Below, in pieces: positions 37,065 to 47,295 of a stretch of DNA of 64,000 nt. A program made the position numbers and the translations under genes. This DNA comes from Flavobacterium limnophilum (GTDB taxonomy: Bacteria; Bacteroidota; Bacteroidia; Flavobacteriales; Flavobacteriaceae). The stretch lies in assembly GCF_027111315.2 (NCBI RefSeq), contig NZ_CP114289.2, forward strand, positions 2,914,001 to 2,978,000, read 5' to 3'. The notes beneath the pieces were generated by a model. It saw only the letters and a program-made list of their open reading frames with translations. It was not told where the DNA came from and ran no database searches. The first letter of the stretch is position 1; every line of letters starts with the position of its first letter.

Positions 37065-37101
37065 AAGCTTGAGAATCAAGATTCTCAAGCTTTTGTTTTT
37101 T
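37065..37101 (-). terminator. Terminator of tRNA-Arg
   Basis: AAGCTTGAGAAT and ATTCTCAAGCTT pair around a 4-nt loop, 16 bases after the mature 3' end, followed by a T-run on the minus strand. Confidence 0.8.
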
Positions 37102-37107
37102 TTATAG

Positions 37108-37181
37108 TGACCGAGACAGGGTTCGAACCTGCAACCCTCAGAGTCGAAATCTGATATTCTATCCAGTTGAACTACTCAGCC
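37108..37181 (-). tRNA. tRNA-Arg (anticodon TCG)
   Basis: On the minus strand, acceptor GGCTGAG pairs with CTCGGTC (two G-T wobbles). The anticodon stem is TCAGA/TCTGA with loop TTTCGAC, giving anticodon TCG, and the T-arm is GCAGG-TTCGAAC-CCTGT. The discriminator base is A and CCA is not encoded. All arms fold and the length is 74 nt. Confidence 0.9.
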
Positions 37182-37240
37182 AATTTGATATACAATTTTA
37201 GATTTACGGTTGTAAAAGACAAAATCATAATCGAATATTT

Positions 37241-37690
37241 TTATGTCAATAGTTTTTTAACGATTGTAGAAATAGTTTTTCCTTCGGCAGTTCCACCTAA
37301 TTGCGCTGCGGCCAATCCCATTACTTTTCCCATTGATGCGATTCCGGATGCTCCCGTCTCGGCAATGATTTTTGCAATTACGGCTTCTACTTCAGCTTCG
37401 CTTAATTGTGTTGGCAAGAATTTTTCGATTACGGCTATTTGCGCCAATTCTGGTTCGGCCAAATCCATTCTGTTTTGTTCCGTGAAAATTTTGGCACTGT
37501 CCTTACGGGTTTTTACCAATTTTTGAAGTAATTTAATTTCGTCAGCTTCCGAGATTTCTTCTTTTGACCCTGATGCAGTTTGGGCTAAAAGAAGTTCCGA
37601 TTTTATGGCTCTTAAAGCTTCTAATGCCACAGTATCTTTGGCTCTCATGGCGGTTTTGATTTCCTCCATGATTTGTGTTGATAAACTCAT
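37241..37690 (-). CDS. GatB/YqeY domain-containing protein
   Basis: The 149-aa protein corresponds to the tail domain of GatB as a stand-alone YqeY: LSTQIMEEIKTAMRAKDTVA, LEALRAIKSELLLAQTASGS, and LAQIAVIEKFLPTQLSEAEV with TGASGIASMGKVMGLAAAQL. The family has a tRNA-binding-like fold; its role is not settled. It follows the end of the division cluster, 198 bases after the ftsZ stop in the direction of transcription, and has its own start. Confidence 0.92.
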   Translation of the reverse strand: MSLSTQIMEEIKTAMRAKDTVALEALRAIKSELLLAQTASGSKEEISEADEIKLLQKLVKTRKDSAKIFTEQNRMDLAEPELAQIAVIEKFLPTQLSEAEVEAVIAKIIAETGASGIASMGKVMGLAAAQLGGTAEGKTISTIVKKLLT

Positions 37691-37831
37691 AATGATTTAT
37701 GGTTTTAGTTTTATGATTTAGATTGCAGAATGTTTTAAATCAAAAAATCTTGATTGCAATCGGGTGCACAAATTTATAGTATTTTAATGGAATTCACAAC
37801 AGATTCTGGATTCGTTCCTCCATTCAAAGAC

Positions 37832-37866
37832 AAAAAAACCCGAAAATTGAATACAATTTTCGGGTT
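37832..37866 (-). terminator. Terminator after ftsZ
   Basis: AACCCGAAAATTG and CAATTTTCGGGTT form a 13-bp stem, followed on the minus strand by TTTTTTTG. It ends the division and cell-wall transcription unit. Confidence 0.9.
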
Positions 37867-37887
37867 GGGCAATTTTGGTCAATTTAG

Positions 37888-39888
37888 TTAGTCTACGTTG
37901 TCGTGCAAGTATGAATTATTAGAACGCAACTGCAGATCGTCATTACTATCTGTTCCTACAGAAATTCTTGAATTAGCATGGTTGTTTTGCGAACTGTTAA
38001 GATCAATTCCTAATCTTTTGTAAGCAGGTTCTTTTTCCATTTCATCAATTCTTGAAACATTATTGTGAAACTTGTAATTGAATTCTTTTAGTTTTTTTCT
38101 TCTTTCGTCAGCTCTCAATTTCAACGTTTCTTCAATTGTCATTTCCATTGGAGAAATATTTTCGAAAGTAGAAGTTGTATTGGAAACACGTTCAACTTGC
38201 TTCATAGTAATGTTCAATTCTTCTGGAATCACTTCTGCAACAGGAGCAATTGCCGGTTTAGAATCCAATAAAGCATTTTCCACTTCCATATATTCTTCAA
38301 GAGAATACCTGATGATTCCTTTATCAGTCAATTCAGTTACAGGAACAAATTGAACTGGTTCGTTTACTTTAATATTGCGGGTTTCATCAGTCAATTCAAA
38401 CATCACTTTCTTTTCTTCCACTTTGGCCACTGGAGCTGGCTCTGGAGCTGCAGGCATATTGAAAAGCGGCAAGTCAAAAGAAAAAGTAGTTTGTTCGGGT
38501 CTTTCGGCAATTTTAGGTTCAACAACAAATATGTCTTTAACATCGGCAACTTTTGGCTCCGAAATCATGAAATCGATATCTTTTATTGGAGAAACAATTT
38601 CGAAAGTTACATCTAAATTCTTGATAAATTCAGTCATTCCCACAAGCTCTTCTTTATTTATGGAAACCACGGCTGGCGCAGCAACCACAACTGGCTCGGC
38701 AACAATTTCCGCAACTGGATCAGCTACTACTTCTTCTTCCAATAATTCGAAAACAATTCTCTCTTCAGTTTTAGCCTTTGGAGTTTCGCTATTGTAATTG
38801 AATGCCGGAATCGTTTTTTGAGTCAAATCGTGAACAATTTTTTGTTCGTCTTCCAGTGCGTGAATGATTTTTTTAGGTTCGGTATTTACGATTTCGTGTT
38901 GTTGTTCGATATCGAATCCTGTTGCGATTATCGTCACAGAAATAGAATCCCCCAATGATTCGTCTTCACCGACACCCATAATGATATTGGCATTATGCCC
39001 CGCTTCTACTTGGATATAGTCGTTGATTTCACCTATTTCGTCAATCGTGATTTCATTAGAACCAGAAACGATGAGCAACAATACGTTTTTGGCACCAGTA
39101 ATTTTATTATCATTCAACAACGGAGAATCCAAAGCTGAAATAATTCCTTCTTTGGCTCTATTTTCACCCGAAGAAACAGCTGAACCCATAATGGCAGTTC
39201 CGCTATTTGCCAATACAGTTTTGGCATCTTTTAAATCGATATTTTGAGTATAGTGATGCGTGATTACTTCTGCAATTCCTCTTGAAGCTGTGGCCAAAAC
39301 TTCGTCCGCTTTTGAAAACCCGGCTTTGAAACCAAGATTTCCATAAACTTCTCTTAATTTATTGTTGTTGATAACAATTAATGAATCGACTTGTTTGCGC
39401 AATTTATTAATACCAATCTGCGCTTGTTCAAGACGAACTTTACCTTCAAACGAGAAAGGCAAGGTTACGATTCCAACAGTTAAAATATCTCTTTCTTTGG
39501 CCAATTGTGCAATTACAGGTGCAGCTCCGGTTCCTGTTCCTCCACCCATACCGGCCGTGATGAAAACCATTTTAGTGTTGCTGTCGAGCATTTTTTCGAT
39601 ATCTGAAATGCTTTCGATAGCTGATTGCTGACCTACATCTGGATTTGCTCCTGCTCCCAATCCTTCGGTCAAGTTTACGCCTAACTGGATTTTGTTGGGC
39701 ACAGAACTGTTATCCAAAGCCTGCGAATCGGTATTACAAACGATAAAATCAACACCTTTGATACCTTGTTTAAACATGTGGTTGATGGCGTTACTTCCGC
39801 CTCCACCTACTCCAATAACTTTAATTACATTTGATTGGTTTTTTGGTAAATCAAATGAAATGCTTCCAAATTCTGAGTTGCTCATCAT
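37888..39888 (-). CDS. ftsZ: Cell division protein FtsZ
   Basis: FtsZ is the tubulin-like GTPase that forms the division ring. The GTP-binding signature is AGMGGGTGTGAAPVIA (about residue 113), with KVIGVGGGGSNAINHMF near the N-terminus and TGFDIEQQ at the end of the core. At 666 aa it is much longer than most FtsZ; about 330 residues after the core form an acidic, Pro/Val-rich linker and a basic end (RRKKLKEFNYKFHNN), as in other flavobacteria. Two ATG codons in a row open the gene. It is the last gene of the cluster, after ftsA. Confidence 0.97.
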   Translation of the reverse strand: MMSNSEFGSISFDLPKNQSNVIKVIGVGGGGSNAINHMFKQGIKGVDFIVCNTDSQALDNSSVPNKIQLGVNLTEGLGAGANPDVGQQSAIESISDIEKMLDSNTKMVFITAGMGGGTGTGAAPVIAQLAKERDILTVGIVTLPFSFEGKVRLEQAQIGINKLRKQVDSLIVINNNKLREVYGNLGFKAGFSKADEVLATASRGIAEVITHHYTQNIDLKDAKTVLANSGTAIMGSAVSSGENRAKEGIISALDSPLLNDNKITGAKNVLLLIVSGSNEITIDEIGEINDYIQVEAGHNANIIMGVGEDESLGDSISVTIIATGFDIEQQHEIVNTEPKKIIHALEDEQKIVHDLTQKTIPAFNYNSETPKAKTEERIVFELLEEEVVADPVAEIVAEPVVVAAPAVVSINKEELVGMTEFIKNLDVTFEIVSPIKDIDFMISEPKVADVKDIFVVEPKIAERPEQTTFSFDLPLFNMPAAPEPAPVAKVEEKKVMFELTDETRNIKVNEPVQFVPVTELTDKGIIRYSLEEYMEVENALLDSKPAIAPVAEVIPEELNITMKQVERVSNTTSTFENISPMEMTIEETLKLRADERRKKLKEFNYKFHNNVSRIDEMEKEPAYKRLGIDLNSSQNNHANSRISVGTDSNDDLQLRSNNSYLHDNVD

Positions 39889-39937
39889 CTTATTGGGTTT
39901 TTATATTACTATTTTTATTCTCTATTTTCATACTTCC

Positions 39938-41308
39938 TTATTCCGCATTATCCAAGAAATCTTTAATCTTGTCCACATATCTATCAAAGAAAGATCTCGA
40001 TATTTTTTCTCCTGTTGAAGCTGCTTTCTTGACATTGACCACAACTTCTCTTTCAACCTCTTCTTCAATTTCTGGAGCATAAAAAACAGGTGGTTTTGGA
40101 GCTGGCTTTGGTGCTTCAATTGCGTCTATTCTTATGGCACTCTGCGTATTGTTTTCGATGCTGTTCATTACTAACCCGACAGCTGTTGCGTACAAAGGAC
40201 TTGATATTTCTTCATCAGAATTTCCGGCCAAATGCTCGTTTGGATAACCAATTCTGGTATCCATCCCGGTGATGTATTCCACTAATTGCTTGATGTGCTT
40301 CAATTGTGCGCCACCTCCAGTAAGAACGATTCCCGCGATTAATTTTTTGCGAGGGTCTTCGTGTCCGTAATCTTTGATTTCCGTAAAAACCTGCTCGATA
40401 ATTTCAACCACTCGGGCGTGAATTATCTTGGACAAATTCTTTAACGAAATTTCTTTTGGCTCTCTTCCTCTTAAGCCAGGAATCGAAACGATTTCATTGT
40501 CTTTATTTTCTCCTGGCCAAGCCGATCCGAATTTTACTTTCAACAATTCGGCTTGTTTTTCGATTATCGAACAGCCTTCTTTTATGTCGTCAGTAATCAC
40601 GTTTCCTCCAAAAGGAATTACGGCAGTGTGACGAATAATTCCATCCTTGAAAATGGCCAAATCTGTAGTTCCCCCACCAATATCTATCAAGGCAACACCT
40701 GCTTCTTTTTCTTCCTGGCTTAAAACCGCATCGGCGGAAGCCAATGGTTCCAAGGTTAATCCCGACAATTCAATACCAGAACTTTGGATGCATCTGCCCA
40801 CATTTCGAATGGATGATGCTTGCCCAACCACTACGTGAAAACTAGATTCCAATCTTCCTCCGTACATTCCTATTGGTTCCTTGATTTCGGATTGCCCGTC
40901 GATTTTGAATTCTTGTGGCAAAACATGGATAATTTCTTCTCCAGGCAACATTGCCAATTTATTTACTTGATCAATCAAAAGCTGGATATCGTTGCCTCCT
41001 ATTACTTCCTCTGCGCTGCTTCTGATGATATAATCGCTGTGTTGAATGCTTCGAATGTGTTGACCTGCAATCCCCACCACGACATCTTTTATTTTATAAC
41101 CCGATTTATTCTCGGCTTCCAACACGGCTTGCTGAATCGATTGTATGGTTTGGGTGATGTTGTTCACGACACCTCTTGCCACACCTAAACTTTTGGATTT
41201 TCCAACACCCAAAATTTCCAGTTTCCCGTATTCATTTTTCTTGCCTATCATGGCAACTATTTTTGTTGTCCCAATATCTAGACCTACTGCAATATTCTCT
41301 TTTTCCAT
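39938..41308 (-). CDS. ftsA: Cell division protein FtsA
   Basis: FtsA is an actin-like ATPase that tethers FtsZ to the membrane. The N-terminal phosphate motif is VGLDIGTTKIVAMIGKKN, the second is ALIDIGGGTTDLAIFKDG, and the adenosine motif is GIVLTGGGAQLKHIKQL. The 456-aa length includes a C-terminal extension rich in Pro/Lys and an amphipathic end (FFDRYVDKIKDFLDNAE) for membrane binding. It is 49 bases upstream of ftsZ. Confidence 0.96.
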   Translation of the reverse strand: MEKENIAVGLDIGTTKIVAMIGKKNEYGKLEILGVGKSKSLGVARGVVNNITQTIQSIQQAVLEAENKSGYKIKDVVVGIAGQHIRSIQHSDYIIRSSAEEVIGGNDIQLLIDQVNKLAMLPGEEIIHVLPQEFKIDGQSEIKEPIGMYGGRLESSFHVVVGQASSIRNVGRCIQSSGIELSGLTLEPLASADAVLSQEEKEAGVALIDIGGGTTDLAIFKDGIIRHTAVIPFGGNVITDDIKEGCSIIEKQAELLKVKFGSAWPGENKDNEIVSIPGLRGREPKEISLKNLSKIIHARVVEIIEQVFTEIKDYGHEDPRKKLIAGIVLTGGGAQLKHIKQLVEYITGMDTRIGYPNEHLAGNSDEEISSPLYATAVGLVMNSIENNTQSAIRIDAIEAPKPAPKPPVFYAPEIEEEVEREVVVNVKKAASTGEKISRSFFDRYVDKIKDFLDNAE

Positions 41309-41314
41309 TATCTA

Positions 41315-42037
41315 TTATTTAGTACACACTACTTGCTGAGCAAACCTGAGATCAATTGTTTTGTATTTATATAGCGAACTATCTAAAACCGCCTTCTGAA
41401 AAAATGCCTTGTAATTATTGAATTTGGCTTCCATTCTTTTGGTTCCGCCAAAATCTATTTGATAACTAAAATTCCTGTTGAGCATTTTTAGGCTCCCGTT
41501 CGGCATAATTTGTACACCAATGATGTTTTTTTTCAAAAACGCATCGTCATAAATTATCCGAAACAATTCGGTCAAATCTTCGTTATTTTTTTTATTTATT
41601 TCTCCGGAAACAAGCGGAACTCTAGCTGTAAAATTCGTTGACAAAGGCATCCTACCCCCTTTGTAATCAATATAGAAAGATTCTTCTCCGTCAAAAAACC
41701 TAGCTATGGGAGTTTTTTGTTTTACCACTGCTTTTAAGACCCCATCAATGCTCACAAACACGTCTGATTTCTCAATCATTTCATGAGCGTTCAAAGCTTT
41801 CTCTAACTTATTCAAATCTAATTTATCTTTACCGATAGTTTGCGCGTCTTTTTCATTTTCTATTAACAATTTATTAACCGTTTCTTGAGTGATGAATGGA
41901 GAGTTATCTCCTACAAAAAAAACCGCCGATTTAGTCAATTTTCTGTTTTCATTTCGTTTTAACGTAAACGAAAACAAGAAAATTACCAATGAAAACATTA
42001 GTATTAATCGAACATTTGTCCATTTAAAGAGTTTCAT
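41315..42037 (-). CDS. ftsQ: Cell division protein FtsQ
   Basis: FtsQ is a bitopic divisome protein linking early and late stages. The 240-aa protein has a short cytoplasmic start, a membrane segment (VRLILMFSLVIFLFSFTL), and a periplasmic part with POTRA-like and beta-type stretches (LNKLEKALNAHEMIEKSDVF, YIDYKGGRMPLSTNF). Sequence conservation in this family is low, so identity leans on size, topology and location between murC and ftsA. Its start overlaps the murC stop by 14 bases. Confidence 0.88.
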   Translation of the reverse strand: MKLFKWTNVRLILMFSLVIFLFSFTLKRNENRKLTKSAVFFVGDNSPFITQETVNKLLIENEKDAQTIGKDKLDLNKLEKALNAHEMIEKSDVFVSIDGVLKAVVKQKTPIARFFDGEESFYIDYKGGRMPLSTNFTARVPLVSGEINKKNNEDLTELFRIIYDDAFLKKNIIGVQIMPNGSLKMLNRNFSYQIDFGGTKRMEAKFNNYKAFFQKAVLDSSLYKYKTIDLRFAQQVVCTK

Positions 42038-43373
42038 TTATCGCTTTTTTTATGGATTGAACCATTTCTCCAATGTCTCCCGCACCAATAGTTACTATAA
42101 CGGCTGCGTCACTTTTTAAAATTGTAGGAATTAATTCGCGTTTTTGAACTAATTTTTTGTTTGAATTATCCATCTTATCCATCAGCCACTGTGAGGTAAT
42201 TCCTTCCATTGGCAATTCTCGGGCCGGATAAATATCCAACAAGATTACTTCGTCAAAAGCGGAAAGACTTTTCGCAAAATCATCGGCAAAATCTTTTGTC
42301 CTGCTAAACAAATGTGGCTGAAAAATAGCCAACACTTTTTGGTTTGGATACAATTCTCGAACCGCTTGATGCACAGCATTTATTTCGGTTGGATGATGCG
42401 CATAGTCATCGATATAAACCAATTTGTCCGTTTTGATTTGGTACGAAAACCTTCTTCTTATTCCTTTGAATGAAAGCAAGGCACTAGCGATGTCTTCGTT
42501 TGGGAGGCCGAAAGTTTTTGCCATAGCCAATGCCATGAGTGCGTTCATTAAATTGTGTTTTCCGGGTAACCCGAATTCTATATTCCGTATCGTTTCCGAT
42601 GGTGTTTTCACGTCAAAAACATATTGACTGTTGACTATCCTGATATTAAAAGCGGTGAAATTTGCGTCTTCATTTACAGCACAAGTAACCCCTTTAATAG
42701 GCAACTCATTGGTAATAAAAAGTTTGGTCTTATCTTCCACTTTGTCTGCAAATTCCACAAACGATGCTTCAATTGACGCACTGTCTCCGTAAATGTCCAA
42801 ATGATCCGCATCCATCGAGGTCACGCAGGCAATATTGGGATGCAAATGAAGAAAAGAACGATCGAATTCATCGGCTTCGACAACGGTAATCGTCTTACCG
42901 CTTCCAATCAAATTCGAATTGTAATTTTCGACAATTCCGCCCACAAAAGCCGTAACATCTACACCGCTTTGGAATAAAATATGTCCTAAAATACTGGAAG
43001 TCGTTGTCTTTCCGTGCGTTCCTGCCACAGCAAAACAGAAAGTATCTTTGGTAATAATTCCCAAAACTTCGGCTCTTTTCTTTACTTCATAACCGTGTTC
43101 TAGGAAATAATTCCATTGTGAATGGTGTTTTGGAACTGCCGGCGTAATAATGACCAAAGTGTTTTCTGCAGAATAACCAGCTGGAATTAAATCAATAGAA
43201 TCTTCAAAAAGAATCGCTATTTCAAGTTCTTCCAACTCTTTTGTAAGTTCAGTTTCGGTTTTGTCATAACCAGACACATTCTTGCCGATAGACTTGAAAT
43301 AGCGAGCCAAAGAGCTCATTCCAATTCCTCCGATTCCTATAAAATAAACGTTCTGTATTTGATTTAGATTCAT
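42024..43373 (-). CDS. murC: UDP-N-acetylmuramate--L-alanine ligase
   Basis: MurC adds L-alanine to UDP-MurNAc, the first amino acid of the peptidoglycan stem. Features: an N-terminal UDP-binding domain (QNVYFIGIGGIGMSSLARYF), the ATP site AVAGTHGKTTTSSILGHI, EADEFDRSFLHLHPN, and the C-terminal domain IDDYAHHPTEINA with FQPHLFSRTKDF. The start at 43373 (MNLNQIQ) is chosen over two upstream ATGs (43397, 43385). It sits between murG and ftsQ. Confidence 0.96.
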   Translation of the reverse strand: MNLNQIQNVYFIGIGGIGMSSLARYFKSIGKNVSGYDKTETELTKELEELEIAILFEDSIDLIPAGYSAENTLVIITPAVPKHHSQWNYFLEHGYEVKKRAEVLGIITKDTFCFAVAGTHGKTTTSSILGHILFQSGVDVTAFVGGIVENYNSNLIGSGKTITVVEADEFDRSFLHLHPNIACVTSMDADHLDIYGDSASIEASFVEFADKVEDKTKLFITNELPIKGVTCAVNEDANFTAFNIRIVNSQYVFDVKTPSETIRNIEFGLPGKHNLMNALMALAMAKTFGLPNEDIASALLSFKGIRRRFSYQIKTDKLVYIDDYAHHPTEINAVHQAVRELYPNQKVLAIFQPHLFSRTKDFADDFAKSLSAFDEVILLDIYPARELPMEGITSQWLMDKMDNSNKKLVQKRELIPTILKSDAAVIVTIGAGDIGEMVQSIKKAINETL

Positions 43374-43421
43374 TTTCAATTTCATTTTCAATGGCAATAT
43401 TCGAAATTTCGAATTAGTTTG

Positions 43422-44510
43422 CTACTGGATTAATTTTACTATTTCGTCAACAATCTCTTTTGTTGCGTTGGGCAAAGCCAAATGTTTGATGTATTTGCTC
43501 AGTTGCTCTTGTTTACCTTGATCTTTCAATAAAGCTTCAAAAACTAGGCTGAATTGCGAATCCAGCTCGGATTCTTTCAACATCAAAGCTCCTTTTTTAT
43601 CCACGATGGCTTGTGCATTTTTGGTTTGATGATCTTCGGCCACGTTGGGTGACGGAATAAAAATCACTGGTTTTCCAACGATGCACAATTCTGATACGGA
43701 TGATGCTCCTGCTCTTGAAATTACGATATCGGCGGCGGCATAAACCAAATCCATTCGGTCAATAAACGCCAAAACCTGAACATTATTCGAATTGTATTTC
43801 TTGTAATCTTCGAAATATAATTTTCCGCATTGCCAAATTATCTGCACACCTTGGGCAATAAACTTGTCCAATTCCTTTTCAATTAATTGGTTCATTCTTC
43901 TAGCACCAAGGCTTCCGCCAAGAACCAACAATGTTTTCTTGTTGGGATCCAAATTGAAATATTGTATGGCTTCTGCTCTTTTGCCTTCGATGTCAATCAA
44001 ATCCTGACGCACGGGATTTCCGGTCAAAATCATTTTTTCTTTTGGAAAAAAACGCCCTAGATTTTCATAAGCCACACAAATTTTATTGGCTTTTTTGCTC
44101 AATAATTTATTGGTTATTCCGGGATAGGAATTTTGTTCTTGAATTACCGTTGGAATATTCAACGTATTGGCCATTTGCAACAATGGACCGGAAGCAAAAC
44201 CGCCAGTTCCAATAACCACATCTGGTTTAAATTTCTTGATTATCTTTCTTGATTTCCATAAACTACTGATCAATTTAAATGGAAACATGGCATTTTGCAA
44301 AGTCAATTTTCGCTGTAAACCAGCAATACAAAGACCTTCAATTTTGTAACCCGATTGCGGCACTTTTTGCATCTCCATTTTATCATCTGCCCCCACAAAA
44401 AGGAAATCAGCTTCAGGAAAACGAGATTTCAATTCATTGGCGATAGCAACTGCAGGATAGATATGTCCTCCGGTTCCGCCTCCACTTAATATGAATTTTA
44501 ATTTTTTCAT
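43422..44510 (-). CDS. murG: Lipid II synthase MurG
   Basis: MurG transfers GlcNAc from UDP-GlcNAc to lipid I on the inner face of the membrane. The glycine-rich motif [20 protein letters not shown] opens the 362-aa protein, the second loop is [19 protein letters not shown], and the donor-binding region is [23 protein letters not shown] followed by [11 protein letters not shown]. It lies 12 bases after ftsW. Confidence 0.97.
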   Translation of the reverse strand: MKKLKFILSGGGTGGHIYPAVAIANELKSRFPEADFLFVGADDKMEMQKVPQSGYKIEGLCIAGLQRKLTLQNAMFPFKLISSLWKSRKIIKKFKPDVVIGTGGFASGPLLQMANTLNIPTVIQEQNSYPGITNKLLSKKANKICVAYENLGRFFPKEKMILTGNPVRQDLIDIEGKRAEAIQYFNLDPNKKTLLVLGGSLGARRMNQLIEKELDKFIAQGVQIIWQCGKLYFEDYKKYNSNNVQVLAFIDRMDLVYAAADIVISRAGASSVSELCIVGKPVIFIPSPNVAEDHQTKNAQAIVDKKGALMLKESELDSQFSLVFEALLKDQGKQEQLSKYIKHLALPNATKEIVDEIVKLIQ

Positions 44511-44522
44511 TTATTCAACGAA

Positions 44523-45827
44523 TTATTTATTCAAAACTGCATTCATTGGATTATTCGAACTGTCTTCGATAGAATAGTTTTCAGCTTCACTTTCTTTGAG
44601 CTCTTCTTCGTTTTCTTCTTCCAATTGTTTGTCAATTAACTTTTGAAGAGCGGCTTCTCTTTTGGCTTTATCACTTATTTCTTGAGCAATTTCTTCCTCT
44701 TTTTTAGTCACGTTAATGATAATTCCCAAAGCAATACACACCATCCAAATAGAACTCCCACCACTACTGATGAGCGGCAATGTTTGTCCCGTTACCGGCA
44801 ATAATTCGACCGCAACGGCCATATTGATCATCGCCTGAAAAATGATTGGAAATCCAAGTCCGACGACCAGTAATTTTCCAAATAAAGTATTGGTCTTATG
44901 GGCTGCAACGATGAATCTAAAGAACAACAAAAGATACAGGGTCAAAACCCCCAAACCTCCTATTAACCCCCATTCTTCGACAATAATGGCGTAAATAAAA
45001 TCGGAGGAAGATTGCGGCAAGAAATGTTTTTGAACACTTTTCCCAGGACCTAATCCGTAAATTCCACCGGAAGCTATGGCTATTTTTGCTTTTTCTATCT
45101 GGTAATCATCTTCCCCCGGTTTGTTTGACGTGAAATTTTCGATACGATTTTCCCAAGTATTCACACGATTTTTAAATGCATCGGGAAAAGCTTTGGCTAC
45201 CAATACAAAAAAAGCTAACGAAAAAATTCCCATTCCAATTATAAAGCCAATATATTTTAATGGATATTTTCCAACAAAACTCAACATCAGTACCATCGAA
45301 AACATTAATGCTGCCGTAGAAAAATTGGCAGGCAAAATCATTCCCAATGTGATAAAAACAGGAATCCAAAGTTGCACCAACGATTCTTGAAAAGTATCCT
45401 CCACTTCCCTTTTCTTCGACAAATATCTCGCCACATAAAGCATCAAAACGATAAATGCCAATGTTGAAGTTTGAAATGTTATTCCAATAAACGGCACTTG
45501 TATCCAACGACTGGCATTGGCTCCGGCGATAACCGTTCCTTTGATCAAAGTATAGGCCAACAACAGCCAAACTATTGGCAAACCAATTTTTGAAAGCCCT
45601 TTATAATAATGATATGGTACTTTATGAACTCCAAAAATGATAAAGAATCCAATGATAATGTGCGAAAAATGCTTCAGCAAATAACTAATCGTATTTCCTG
45701 TTCCACGACCCAAATAAGCTAAATTACTACTCGCACTAAAAACAGGCATAAACGAAAACAACGCCAATAAAGCCACGAATGACCATATTACCCTGTCTCC
45801 TTTTAGATTGTTTACTAGTTCTTTCAT
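44523..45827 (-). CDS. ftsW: Peptidoglycan polymerase FtsW
   Basis: FtsW is a SEDS-family glycosyltransferase that polymerises septal peptidoglycan with its class B PBP partner. The 434-aa protein has about ten membrane segments, the conserved LGPGKSVQKHFLPQSSSDFI loop and IVEEWGLIGGLGVLTLYLLL, then INMAVAVELLPVTGQTLPLISSGGSS near the end. A charged cytoplasmic tail of about 65 residues follows. Its partner FtsI is encoded upstream in the cluster. The gap upstream to murD is 130 bases. Confidence 0.96.
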   Translation of the reverse strand: MKELVNNLKGDRVIWSFVALLALFSFMPVFSASSNLAYLGRGTGNTISYLLKHFSHIIIGFFIIFGVHKVPYHYYKGLSKIGLPIVWLLLAYTLIKGTVIAGANASRWIQVPFIGITFQTSTLAFIVLMLYVARYLSKKREVEDTFQESLVQLWIPVFITLGMILPANFSTAALMFSMVLMLSFVGKYPLKYIGFIIGMGIFSLAFFVLVAKAFPDAFKNRVNTWENRIENFTSNKPGEDDYQIEKAKIAIASGGIYGLGPGKSVQKHFLPQSSSDFIYAIIVEEWGLIGGLGVLTLYLLLFFRFIVAAHKTNTLFGKLLVVGLGFPIIFQAMINMAVAVELLPVTGQTLPLISSGGSSIWMVCIALGIIINVTKKEEEIAQEISDKAKREAALQKLIDKQLEEENEEELKESEAENYSIEDSSNNPMNAVLNK

Positions 45828-45957
45828 TTTAATGTACGATTTACGATATTTGAAATACGATTTGCAATATGTGATTTACAATGTGCTTGTTTGAAAACGA
45901 TTAAAGATTTACTTCTCCAGCTCAAATCGAAAATCGTATATCTGGTATCGTAAATTT

Positions 45958-47295
45958 TTATAAATGTTTTACCGCTTTTTTAAATTGATTTCCTCTGTCT
46001 TCGTAATTTTCGAACAAATCGAAACTCGCACAAGCAGGTGACAACAACACAGTATCTCCTTTTTCGGATAATCGTTGTGCTGTTTTTACGGCATCTTCCA
46101 TATTGTTTACCTCAACCATAATATCGACCACGTTGCCAAAAACATCAATAATTTTTCTGTTGTCAATACCCAGGCAGATGATCGCTTTTACTTTTTCGCG
46201 AACCAATGACATCAATTCGTTGTAATCATTTCCTTTATCAACACCACCCACAATCCAAACGGTTGGCGTATTCATGCTGTCCAAGGCAAAAAAAGTGGCG
46301 TTCACGTTGGTCGCTTTGGAATCGTTGATGTATTGCACATTTTGAATTTTCAGCACTTTCTCCAAACGGTGTTCCACACCTTGAAAATTGGACAAACTTT
46401 CCCTAATGGTTGCATTTCTAATCTTCATCAATTTTGCCACAGAGGTTGCTGCCATTGCATTTTTCATATTGTGCTTTCCTTCAAGTGCCATAGTTTCGGT
46501 CTCCATTGTGAATTCTTCTTCGTTGATGATGTTTACTTCCATTGTTTTTTCTTTTATAAAGGCTCCCATTTCGAATGTTTGTGTCAACGAAAAAGGAATT
46601 AATTGGGCTTTTGTTTTATTGTTTTTTAACCATTCAGCGATGGCCTCGTCATCGGCATCGTAAATGAGGAAATCTTCCTCAGTTTGGTTCATTGTTATTC
46701 TAAATTTCGATGCGACATACTTCTCGTATTTGTAATCGTATCGATCCAAATGATCTGGACTAATATTCGTGATTATGGCAATGTGCGGCTTGTAATCTAT
46801 AATTCCGTCCAGTTGAAAACTGCTCAACTCCAGCACATAACTATCGAATTTGTCTTCGGCAACTTGCCAGGCAAAACTCTTTCCGATATTGCCTCCCAAA
46901 CCGACATTTAATCCTGCCGATTTCAGCAAATGATAGGTCAACATTGTCGTTGTCGTTTTCCCGTTGCTCCCCGTGATTCCAATCGTGACGGCTTTTGTAA
47001 ATGGCGTGGCAAACTCGATTTCAGAAATTACCGGAATTCCTTTTTCGACTAATTTCTTTACGATTGCCGATTTTTTCTCCGGAATCCCTGGACTTTTCAT
47101 CACTACATCCGCATTCAAAATCAGTTCTTCCGTATGCTTACCTTCTTCCCAAACTATTCCATTAATCAAAAGAACTTCCTTGTAATAGTCTTTAATTTTT
47201 CCAAAATCGGACACAAAAACATCATATCCTTTTTTCTTGCCCAGAATTGCGGTTCCAACACCGCTTTCTCCTCCGCCTAAAACTACCAATCTCAT
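45958..47295 (-). CDS. murD: UDP-N-acetylmuramoylalanine--D-glutamate ligase
   Basis: MurD adds D-glutamate to UDP-MurNAc-L-Ala. Features: VVLGGGESGVGTAILGKKKG at the N-terminus, ATP site IGITGSNGKTTTTMLTYHLL, then ISPDHLDRYDYKYEKYVASK and YINDSKATNVNATFFALDSM, with SPACASFDLFENYEDRGNQF near the end. The start at 47295 (MRLVVLGG) is chosen because a longer frame intrudes into mraY. The 445-aa length is normal; it abuts mraY. Confidence 0.96.
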   Translation of the reverse strand: MRLVVLGGGESGVGTAILGKKKGYDVFVSDFGKIKDYYKEVLLINGIVWEEGKHTEELILNADVVMKSPGIPEKKSAIVKKLVEKGIPVISEIEFATPFTKAVTIGITGSNGKTTTTMLTYHLLKSAGLNVGLGGNIGKSFAWQVAEDKFDSYVLELSSFQLDGIIDYKPHIAIITNISPDHLDRYDYKYEKYVASKFRITMNQTEEDFLIYDADDEAIAEWLKNNKTKAQLIPFSLTQTFEMGAFIKEKTMEVNIINEEEFTMETETMALEGKHNMKNAMAATSVAKLMKIRNATIRESLSNFQGVEHRLEKVLKIQNVQYINDSKATNVNATFFALDSMNTPTVWIVGGVDKGNDYNELMSLVREKVKAIICLGIDNRKIIDVFGNVVDIMVEVNNMEDAVKTAQRLSEKGDTVLLSPACASFDLFENYEDRGNQFKKAVKHL